64,000 nt of DNA, taken from positions 1 to 64,000 of the forward strand of contig JADGBH010000012.1 in NCBI GenBank assembly GCA_015231595.1. The letters are read 5' to 3'. Under the pieces are notes generated by a model. The model searched no databases. It was not told the origin of the DNA and worked only from the letters and a program-made list of their open reading frames with translations. The stretch is from Desulfobacterales bacterium (GTDB lineage: Bacteria; Desulfobacterota; Desulfobacteria; Desulfobacterales; JADGBH01). Every line of letters begins with the position of its first letter. Position 1 is the first letter of the stretch. Of this stretch, positions 57,463 through 64,000 are shown one piece after another. Both the position numbers and the translations under genes were made by a program.

Positions 57463-57763
57463 AATAAACTTTTCTCTTTTTTAAAATTTATGTTATGTAT
57501 ATCGTCGGATCAGATATTATATTTCGACAGCCTAAATACCAAATCAAAATATAATAGACAAACATTTTTTCATAAAATTTTTTTTGTTGAAATCAAACCA
57601 TTCATCTATTACACATTAGGTAAATATAAAAATGATTGATATAATTGATAGATTTATCATTAATAAAAATCTATGTCTAAGGCTAAGAATAGTGAATATA
57701 GCAAATAATTATTTTTATTAATGATAATATTATCAATAAAAACAAACTCACAAAGGTCAAAAA
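57463..57763. repeat. 301-bp divergent intergenic region carrying copy 2 of the GTCTAAGGCTAA repeat
   Basis: No gene is seen. At 57650-57740 lies the second copy of the repeat described at 36585: core GTCTAAGGCTAA near 57675 and the perfect palindrome TGATAATATTATCA at 57722-57735, 28 bases before the phosphoesterase ATG. The rnhA and phosphoesterase promoters must be here. Confidence 0.5.
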
Positions 57764-58966
57764 ATGCGTTCTTTAGGTTTTATGAGCACCATCTTAGTTT
57801 CATTATATTTTATACATTTTTTACTATATGGCTATTTACTCTATTATTTTAATTTATCTAAAAAACAAGTAAGATGGTTTTTGTTTTTAATATTTTTCAT
57901 CTTAGCTCATAGCTTTATGATTGGTCATTCGCTTCTCCATTGGGATGAAAATTTATTTACTGTTTCTTTTTCTATAATATCTGGTATTTGGTTTGCTTTT
58001 GCTCTTCATCTACTCATGGCTCTATTATTAGGCCATTTTTTTCTTATATTTATATCGCTTATCGGTAAAAAAATTAATAAGAAAATGACAGGTATAATAT
58101 GTTTTGTAATAGCTGTTATGTTTACTGGATACGGTGTTATCAATGCTTTATACCCTCAAGTTAAAACTATAGAGATACAACTAAAAAATTTACCAGAAGC
58201 TTGGCGTAATAAATCCATTGTTCATATTGCGGATATGCATTTAGGACGAATTCAAGGCGTTGGCTTTATTAATCGTTTAGCTATAAAAATAAATAAATTA
58301 AATCCAGATATTATAGCTATAACAGGAGATATGTTTGATGGTATTCCGAAAAATATGGAAGAGCTAAATATCGCGTTGAGTCAATTTCGTTCTGTTCACG
58401 GAACATATTATGTCCTTGGCAACCATGACAGACGAACTGGCGCTGAAAAACTCCGTGACATATTAAAAAAAAGCAAAATAACTATATTGGCTAATGAAGT
58501 TATTGTGATTAATAATTTAATGATTATTGGTATAACTTATCCAGGTATTTCTGATTTTAGCGAAATCAAGTTACCAGAAAAAATTTCAATTGAAACTCTC
58601 CTTGACCCTGATATACCCAAATTACTGCTTTTTCATACACCTACTAATATCTATACAAAAAAAGAAGATGAGAAAACACAACGATATAAATCATACTGGC
58701 AACCAGATACTTCTTTTACAATGAACAAAAAATTAGGTAATGTATTGCAATTATCCGGACATACCCATAAAGGTCAAATATTTCCTTTTAATTTTTTAAC
58801 GCACCATCGGTATAATGGATATGATTATGGTCTTTTCCACGAAGGCGATTTTTTATTATACGTTACTAATGGAGTAGGCAATTGGGGACCAATGTTAAGA
58901 ACTTTTAATACACCTGAAATTTTATTGATTAAATTAAGAGGAAACTCTGATACAAGAACAAACTAA
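57764..58966 (+). CDS. Membrane-anchored metallophosphoesterase (calcineurin-like)
   Basis: The 400-residue product has four N-terminal membrane segments (residues about 8-130) and a cytoplasmic or periplasmic metallophosphoesterase domain (about 140-395). Metal motifs are HIADMHLGRIQG, ITGDMFDG, VLGNHDRR, LLFHTPTN and LSGHTHKGQIFPF, all intact. It resembles the YaeI/YkuE group; UDP-diacylglucosamine-type or phospholipid substrates are possible but unproven. It lies downstream of the repeat at 57650-57740. Confidence 0.88.
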   Translation: MRSLGFMSTILVSLYFIHFLLYGYLLYYFNLSKKQVRWFLFLIFFILAHSFMIGHSLLHWDENLFTVSFSIISGIWFAFALHLLMALLLGHFFLIFISLIGKKINKKMTGIICFVIAVMFTGYGVINALYPQVKTIEIQLKNLPEAWRNKSIVHIADMHLGRIQGVGFINRLAIKINKLNPDIIAITGDMFDGIPKNMEELNIALSQFRSVHGTYYVLGNHDRRTGAEKLRDILKKSKITILANEVIVINNLMIIGITYPGISDFSEIKLPEKISIETLLDPDIPKLLLFHTPTNIYTKKEDEKTQRYKSYWQPDTSFTMNKKLGNVLQLSGHTHKGQIFPFNFLTHHRYNGYDYGLFHEGDFLLYVTNGVGNWGPMLRTFNTPEILLIKLRGNSDTRTN

Positions 58967-58987
58967 TAACTGATAAATAAAAATAAA

Positions 58988-59143
58988 GGAGAAGTATCTT
59001 CGTCCAGCCAAGCTATAGCCGAAGGCGCTTCTGAACAAGCTGCAAACATTGAAGAAACCTCTTCATCTTTAGAAAAAATGACTTCTATGACCAATCAAAA
59101 TGCAGATCATACTAATCAAGCTGATAAACTAATGAAAGATGCT
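58988..59143 (+). pseudogene. MCP signalling-domain relic
   Basis: The plus strand encodes GEVSSSSQAIAEGASEQAAN, IEETSSSLEKMTSMTNQNAD and HTNQADKLMKD, the start of an MCP cytoplasmic domain (SSQ.LAEGASEQAAS.EET.SS..EM). It has no start codon in a suitable place; a stop lies just upstream in frame, and the homology ends near 59143. The frame then runs into the antisense of the kinase at 59169. It differs from both MCPs of the cluster, so it comes from a third receptor. Confidence 0.8.
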
Positions 59144-59168
59144 ACGCCTCGATTAATTGAAAAATTCG

Positions 59169-61682
59169 CTATTTTTCTTTTAAGAACTTATTCTGATATT
59201 TTAGAATAACTTCGTAAACTTTTTCTGGATTAATAGGTTTTGAGATATAATCGTCCATGCCTGTTTTAATGCATAGTTCTTTATCCCCTTGCATAGCGTT
59301 AGCAGTCATTGCTACTATAGGAACATTATGATCTAATACTTTAGATTTAAGGTCCCTGATAATGCGTGTAGCCTCCAACCCATTCATTTCAGGCATTTGT
59401 ATATCCATGAATACTAAATAATATTTAATTAATTCCAATGCTTTAATAGCTTCAAGTCCATTAGCTGCAATATCAATTCGATAACCCATTTTTTCAAACA
59501 GTATTCTGGCTAACTTTTGGTTAACTATATTATCTTCAGCTAATAAAATTCTAAAAAGACGTTTTTTTTCATCATCTAATGACTGCTTTGTTATAAACAC
59601 CTTTTCTGTTTTTTCAACTTCAGGTTTTGTTTTCGTAAAACCCGAAATAAAACAAAGGCATTCAAACAACTGTTGACGTTTTATTGGTTTAGTTAAATAG
59701 GCATTAAACCCTATTTCTTTCGCTTCATTCGCATCACCTACCGTGGCTATTGATGTTAATAAAATAAGTGACATCTCTGGAAATCGTGAATCTTGCCGTA
59801 TCTGTTTAGCAACCTCTGTTCCATCTTTATCAGGCATATATTTATCAATAATTGCTATTGAAAAAGGATCTCCCTTTAAATATGCTTCATTTATCTTATT
59901 AAGCCCTTTTTGACCATTTTCAGCGATATCAAAATTACATCCCCAAAGCTTAAAATACTGACTTAAAATATGCCTATTAACGGAGTTATCATCAATACCA
60001 ATAATACGCTTTCCACGGATATTTTCAGGGATATCAAACTTAATTGATTCTTTTTGTTTTTGTTTTTCAAGCAGAATTGTAAACCAGAAAGTAGAACCTT
60101 TGCCTAATTCACTTTTTACGCCCATAGTTCCACCCATAATTTCAGAAAGTTGTTTAGAAATAGCTAAACCTAAACCCGTTCCTCCATATTTACGAGTGAT
60201 TGAAGCATCTACTTGGGAAAAAGATTGAAATAATAATTTTTGTTTGTCCTCGGCAATTCCAATGCCGGTATCCTTCACCTCAAACCGTAATTTAGCTTCA
60301 GATTCATTTTCATCAACAAGATAAACCTGAATGCTCACTTCTCCCTTATGAGTGAACTTGATAGAATTACCACAAAGATTCATAAGTATTTGTTTAAGTC
60401 TTCCAGGGTCCCCCCTTACAAGGGTTGGAACCTCAGAATTAACAAAGCATGATAGTTCAATCCCTTTATCATCAGCTTTTATAGATAAAAGTTCCGCTAA
60501 TTCGTCAACCATTGTACGAATATTAAAATCAATAATCTCTAAATCTAATTTCCCAGCTTCAATTTTAGAAAAATCAAGTATATCATTGATAATCGTTAAA
60601 AGAGAATCCGAACAGTTTCTAACAATCTCTGCAAATTGTCTTTGTTCTTCGTTTAAAGGAGTATCTATAAGTAGTCCTGTCATTCCAATAATGCCATTCA
60701 TAGGGGTTCTAATTTCATGACTCATATTTGCTAAAAACATGCTTTTAGCTTCATTGGCGGCTTGGGCATCAAACGCTAATTTTTTAGCGAGTTTCATTTT
60801 TTTACGAAGGGCTTTGCTGGTTTTTTTTAGCTGCACAGTCAGAGCAGTTATATTGCGCAATAGTAGAAAAAATGTAACTATAATGAATATAACAATAATG
60901 ATTTGCATTGTGGTTGATGCAAGCATTGGATAAAAAACAAGGGAACAGATATTTATTCGAGGTGATACAATAAGATATCGTAAATTATTGGATTCAATAC
61001 TGTCCTGTATTGGTATAACAATTCCATCGGAAAGATTTGGTATAGTATCGCTAATTTGTATCTCTGAATTCATAAATGTAGATACAAGTTCTAAATTACT
61101 TTCAAGTATTGTAACAAAAATATTTATACCGTCTGTGATAATAACATCTAAACTATCATTATAAAGAGGTGATACTTGGACAAGTAACGTCATATTTGGA
61201 TAATTAAGGATATAACATTTTTTTTCTGATTCATAGATATCACTTGTAAGATTATATAAAATTTTAATTTTAGCATCATTTAATAAAAAGCGCAGTTTTT
61301 CAATCTCCACGCCTGAAGCAACAATTATGGTATCTCTACGAATAATGGCACAAAGATCGTTAATAGTTTCGTTCTGGGTAAGCCAAGCTATTTTTTGCTC
61401 TTCTGAAAGCGAGGAATTTACTTTTATTTCATTGTTCAGATCATTCCAACAAGCATACCCTAACATGAAGTTGTATAATTGTTTGAACTGTTGATCAATA
61501 AAGGTTTTCCATGATTTTTTTAATTCATCTGCTCGGTTTGCTTCAATTTTTTCAACCATATTTGATGAAATGAGTATTGAAAAAATAATTTGAATGATAA
61601 TAACCGTTGAGACAATGACGATAAGTTTACGCATTTTATGTGCGGCTGAAAAACCTGCGCTTTCTTTATCAACCATATTCAC
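59169..61682 (-). CDS. Membrane hybrid histidine kinase with CHASE4-like sensor and two receivers
   Basis: The 837-residue product has TM1 near residues 20-40, a periplasmic sensor (about 45-255, with [14 protein letters not shown], which resembles CHASE4), TM2 near 258-278, a linker, HisKA ([17 protein letters not shown]), HATPase ([30 protein letters not shown]), and two receivers: one at about 558-680 ([12 protein letters not shown]) and one at about 705-825 ([12 protein letters not shown]). Both have the phospho-Asp. It has a GTG start overlapping the DUF2892 stop as GTGA (or ATG at 61676). No response regulator follows. Confidence 0.92.
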   Translation of the reverse strand: MNMVDKESAGFSAAHKMRKLIVIVSTVIIIQIIFSILISSNMVEKIEANRADELKKSWKTFIDQQFKQLYNFMLGYACWNDLNNEIKVNSSLSEEQKIAWLTQNETINDLCAIIRRDTIIVASGVEIEKLRFLLNDAKIKILYNLTSDIYESEKKCYILNYPNMTLLVQVSPLYNDSLDVIITDGINIFVTILESNLELVSTFMNSEIQISDTIPNLSDGIVIPIQDSIESNNLRYLIVSPRINICSLVFYPMLASTTMQIIIVIFIIVTFFLLLRNITALTVQLKKTSKALRKKMKLAKKLAFDAQAANEAKSMFLANMSHEIRTPMNGIIGMTGLLIDTPLNEEQRQFAEIVRNCSDSLLTIINDILDFSKIEAGKLDLEIIDFNIRTMVDELAELLSIKADDKGIELSCFVNSEVPTLVRGDPGRLKQILMNLCGNSIKFTHKGEVSIQVYLVDENESEAKLRFEVKDTGIGIAEDKQKLLFQSFSQVDASITRKYGGTGLGLAISKQLSEIMGGTMGVKSELGKGSTFWFTILLEKQKQKESIKFDIPENIRGKRIIGIDDNSVNRHILSQYFKLWGCNFDIAENGQKGLNKINEAYLKGDPFSIAIIDKYMPDKDGTEVAKQIRQDSRFPEMSLILLTSIATVGDANEAKEIGFNAYLTKPIKRQQLFECLCFISGFTKTKPEVEKTEKVFITKQSLDDEKKRLFRILLAEDNIVNQKLARILFEKMGYRIDIAANGLEAIKALELIKYYLVFMDIQMPEMNGLEATRIIRDLKSKVLDHNVPIVAMTANAMQGDKELCIKTGMDDYISKPINPEKVYEVILKYQNKFLKEK

Positions 61683-61867
61683 TTAGGAATCCCTAATTTG
61701 ATTAATATTGTTTCCATAAGACACCATTTTGTAAATGCTGATTGCAAAAGATTAAGTCCTACAAAAGCGGTAAATAAATACCAGTAAGGGCTGTGAATAT
61801 AGCCTAAAAACAATGAAATTAGTATAAAAGATCCAGCTATTGCTCTAATGTAATTTTCTACTTTCAT
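61679..61867 (-). CDS. DUF2892 (YgaP-type) small membrane protein
   Basis: The product has 62 residues and two hydrophobic segments ([30 protein letters not shown]), followed by a Cys in [10 protein letters not shown]. This is the DUF2892 pattern found as the membrane part of YgaP rhodaneses, and standalone copies are common. AGGAT lies six bases before ATG 61867. The longer upstream extension is not supported. It overlaps the hybrid kinase start by 4 bases, so translation is coupled. Confidence 0.85.
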   Translation of the reverse strand: MKVENYIRAIAGSFILISLFLGYIHSPYWYLFTAFVGLNLLQSAFTKWCLMETILIKLGIPK

Positions 61868-61899
61868 AAATATCCTTTCTTTATTATAGTGTTTTAGAG

Positions 61900-62964
61900 T
61901 TAATAAGGCGGTATAAGCCGTTTTATAACATGTAAAAACACAATTACAATAAAAAAAATATTTCTTAATATTAAAAAAGGCCAAAAATAATAAAAAGAAG
62001 ATACTCTTAAATTGCCAGATATTTTTTCGGATAACCTTTCAGCGACTTTAAAAATTAAGTTTTTACTTATTGGCCAATCAATTATGTCTTGTATCCAATC
62101 ATTTGGAATGCCCTGTGTTCCAGTAACAGCTCCGGCTAAAGCTCCAGCAATGGCTCCGGTTGTATCTGTATCTCCTCCACAGTTGAAAATCGATGAAAGC
62201 GTTTTTTTAAAATCCCCAAAGTGATTATACCATGCGTATAAAACTATAGGAACCGTATGAAAGATATAACCTGAAATTCCATTGCCTTGATTCATAATAT
62301 CTGCAAATTCAGCAACAGACATATCTTTATCAATTGCTTCTGAAAGTAATTTTATAATATTGTTCCATTCTTCATTTTCTGAATCGCAAGAGCTCAAAAG
62401 ACCAATAAATTTAGCCTTAGACGGCTTTTTTGATAAATTTTCCCTAACTATAAGAGCAGATATATAGGCAACAGCTTTAGCTCCTATTAAGGCTCTTTTA
62501 TCAGTATGAGTGATTATAGTGGAGCAGCGAATAAAATCATCTATTTTTTCTTGGTCATTGGAAAAAAATGCTCCAATTGGAGCTGCTCGCATTGCAGGAC
62601 CATTTCCAGCGGAATAAACTCCGCTTCTTTTAAAACTAAATCCCATCAGTAATTTTATACACGCCCTTAATGTCGCAAAGCCAATACCAGGAGGTAGTGA
62701 TAAAAACCATAATCTTAAATGCCAGCTAAGTTTTTTTGCAAAGCTTTCCGATGAATTTGAACTCGCAAGAAGGCTTTTACATACAAATATAGTATGTTCA
62801 GTATCATCACTTACCATTCCATACTTGAATATAAACCTATGCTTCCATTTACCTTTAAAAAGTAAAGAATTTCTTCGCTTTGAAATTCCTTCAGCTGGCA
62901 GACCTATTGAATCGCCAACAGCCGTTCCGATAATTAATCCTTTTATTCTTTCTTTAGTTTCCAT
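61900..62964 (-). CDS. ADP-ribosylglycohydrolase family protein with C-terminal membrane segment
   Basis: The 354-residue product is DraG/ARH-like. The N-terminal GLIIGTAVGDSIGLPAEG, GMVSDDTEHT (metal Asp pair) and C-terminal CGGDTDTTGAIAGALAGAVTG are the family's metal-binding motifs. It should remove ADP-ribose from proteins or small molecules. Residues about 322-350 (FYYFWPFLILRNIFFIVIVF then HVIKRLIPPY) form a hydrophobic tail that could anchor it to the membrane, which is unusual for the family. It reads with the same strand as the DUF2892 gene. Confidence 0.88.
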   Translation of the reverse strand: METKERIKGLIIGTAVGDSIGLPAEGISKRRNSLLFKGKWKHRFIFKYGMVSDDTEHTIFVCKSLLASSNSSESFAKKLSWHLRLWFLSLPPGIGFATLRACIKLLMGFSFKRSGVYSAGNGPAMRAAPIGAFFSNDQEKIDDFIRCSTIITHTDKRALIGAKAVAYISALIVRENLSKKPSKAKFIGLLSSCDSENEEWNNIIKLLSEAIDKDMSVAEFADIMNQGNGISGYIFHTVPIVLYAWYNHFGDFKKTLSSIFNCGGDTDTTGAIAGALAGAVTGTQGIPNDWIQDIIDWPISKNLIFKVAERLSEKISGNLRVSSFYYFWPFLILRNIFFIVIVFLHVIKRLIPPY

Positions 62965-62989
62965 TTTTATCCCAATATATTAACTAAAT

Positions 62990-63673
62990 TTAAACTACTC
63001 CTTCTATCATTAAAGCAGGAATGTTATGCATTCTCGACACTGAAAAAGATGAAAGCATAGACTCTTTTCCAAGCTTACGAGCATCATCAAGATCAAGGGA
63101 TTGACCCGCTATCCAAGTTCGAAAGACGGGCAGCAAAAAAGGCTGAACAATCAATGGAAATTTAAACCTTTTGACAAATGCATCAGCATCTTTTAAATAG
63201 CAGCCCCTATCAACCTCTATGATTAATAGATATCCTCCTTTTTTGACAACTCGAATACATTCTTTGAGACCTAAAAATGGATCTGGCCAATGTTTTATAG
63301 AGCCTATACTGACTAATCCGTCAAATGATTGTTTATCAAAAGGCAAAGATAATACACTTCCATTTATAAAATTAAGTTTTTCACTGAATTTTTCTAAACG
63401 TTGTTTTGAACGCATGAGTTGAGGATAGGATAAATCAAATCCCATTAAAGTGACATCATTCCTTGATTCTGCTATTTTTTTAAGCAAATGGCCGCCACCA
63501 CAGCCAATATCAACTACAAGCCCATCTGATGGAACATCCCATATTCCAAGTTTTTTCCATTCAAAATCATCCATAAATTCGTAAACAGCGGATGCAATAA
63601 AATAATCATATCCCCATGCTTCAAGAGTTGAATAAGGGGATGTGATATTATTAAAAAGATTAAAAACTTTCAT
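62990..63673 (-). CDS. Class I SAM-dependent methyltransferase
   Basis: The product of about 227 residues has motif I VVDIGCGGGHLLKKIAES, TLMGFDLSYPQL, motif IV DGLVSIGSIKHWPDP, and CIRVVKKGGYLLIIEVDRG, a Methyltransf_11/UbiE-like pattern. The substrate is unknown. The start is the second ATG, 63673 (MKVFNLFNN), with AAGGAT eight bases upstream; an ATG at 63679 overlaps that site. It is 36 bases downstream of the ABC ATPase gene. Confidence 0.83.
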   Translation of the reverse strand: MKVFNLFNNITSPYSTLEAWGYDYFIASAVYEFMDDFEWKKLGIWDVPSDGLVVDIGCGGGHLLKKIAESRNDVTLMGFDLSYPQLMRSKQRLEKFSEKLNFINGSVLSLPFDKQSFDGLVSIGSIKHWPDPFLGLKECIRVVKKGGYLLIIEVDRGCYLKDADAFVKRFKFPLIVQPFLLPVFRTWIAGQSLDLDDARKLGKESMLSSFSVSRMHNIPALMIEGVV

Positions 63674-63708
63674 AAGCATATCCTTATCTTTGAATTTATT
63701 TTATGTTA

Positions 63709-64000
63709 TCATAATAACTCATTTTTTCTATGACATGCAACAAAATGATTATTCTCAAAAATCTCTAATTCAGGCTTTAATTCAAGGCAAACATCTTTAT
63801 AATGGGGACATCTTGTATTAAAGCCACATCCCTTAGGGGGGGTGATTGGAGAAGGAACTTCTCCTTGGAGTATATTTTTATCGCTTTTTTTGTTGGGATC
63901 AGGAACAGGGATTGCTGAAATTAAAGCTTTAGTATAAGGATGAATCGAATTTTCATATATTGTATCTGCATCTGCATACTCAACTATTTTTCCAAGATAC
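63709..64000 (-). CDS. Oligopeptide/dipeptide ABC transporter ATP-binding protein, C-terminal part
   Basis: An open frame of 97 codons with stop TGA at 63709-63711 runs off the right edge. It reads YLGKIVEYADADTIYENSIH and then PYTKALISAIPVPDPNKK, the C-terminal oligopeptide/dipeptide-transporter extension (PYT.ALL.AiP.PDP). Four cysteines follow in the pattern KGCGFNTRCPHYKDVC..HFVACH, typical of the OppD/DppD/OppF/DppF C-terminus. The N-terminal ATPase motifs lie outside the window. Confidence 0.88.
   Translation of the reverse strand, partial: YLGKIVEYADADTIYENSIHPYTKALISAIPVPDPNKKSDKNILQGEVPSPITPPKGCGFNTRCPHYKDVCLELKPELEIFENNHFVACHRKNELL

Noticed and set aside
62408..62426. Match to the GTCTAAGGCTAA core inside the ADP-ribosylglycohydrolase gene
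   Set aside because: It lies in conserved coding sequence and extends only a few bases, so it is probably chance.

Overview
The window is AT-rich, densely packed bacterial chromosome. Several features point to a Desulfobacterota (former Deltaproteobacteria) organism, probably close to the Desulfobacterales: the gene order pilR-pilA-pilG-pilH-pilI, a DUF39 homocysteine biosynthesis protein, LarB, the block kdsA-kdsC-lptC-lptA-lptB-rpoN-hpf-ptsN-rapZ, and a large sensory and chemotaxis inventory. The taxon is an inference from gene content and order only. No rRNA operon, CRISPR array, phage or plasmid backbone was seen.

Layout. 1-2.7 kb: 3' part of larB, serC, tRNA-Pro and a Uma2-type nuclease. 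2.8-15.7 kb: a minus-strand surface-glycan locus with two methyltransferases, a B12-binding radical SAM protein, a six-hairpin glycosidase-like protein, asparagine synthase, a DUF354 protein, a family 2 glycosyltransferase, a type IV pilin, a TMTC-like membrane/TPR protein and a GT39/83-like membrane glycosyltransferase. 15.7-21.1 kb: type IV pilus genes pilI, pilH, pilG, pilA and pilR. A sigma-54 promoter and TGTC-type upstream sites precede pilA. 21.1-26.6 kb: pyrC, pyrB, lepB, the DUF39 gene and an M23 peptidase. 26.8-36.1 kb, plus strand: Kdo synthesis, LPS export, sigma-54, ribosome hibernation, PTS-Ntr, rapZ, gap, tpiA, secG and tRNA-Leu. 36.1-39.9 kb: a decayed kinase fragment, a nucleoside deoxyribosyltransferase-like gene, a Cys-cluster protein and a FadL-type porin. 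40.0-56.9 kb: a hybrid kinase and an HD-GYP regulator, then a ten-gene chemotaxis cluster: a soluble MCP-like protein with a CheZ-like motif, a STAS protein, cheY, cheA, a duplicated mcp-cheW pair, a cheR-cheD fusion and cheB. 56.9-64 kb: RNase HI, a membrane phosphoesterase, an MCP relic, a CHASE4-like hybrid kinase, a DUF2892 protein, an ADP-ribosylglycohydrolase, a methyltransferase and the 3' end of an oligopeptide ABC ATPase.

How the parts fit. RpoN (30.2 kb) and PilR (19.7 kb) should together drive pilA from the sigma-54 promoter near 19.5 kb. The glycan locus next to the pilus genes carries its own pilin and two lipid-carrier-type membrane glycosyltransferase candidates, which fits surface or pilin glycosylation. 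The chemotaxis cluster looks like a self-contained signalling unit. Both receptors end in a CheR-tether-like pentapeptide, CheR and CheD are one polypeptide, no CheC or CheX is seen, and the only phosphatase candidate is a DxxxQ motif in the soluble MCP-like protein. Two mobile palindromic elements, at 4.4 and 15.7 kb, carry the same core in opposite orientation inside unrelated terminal repeats.
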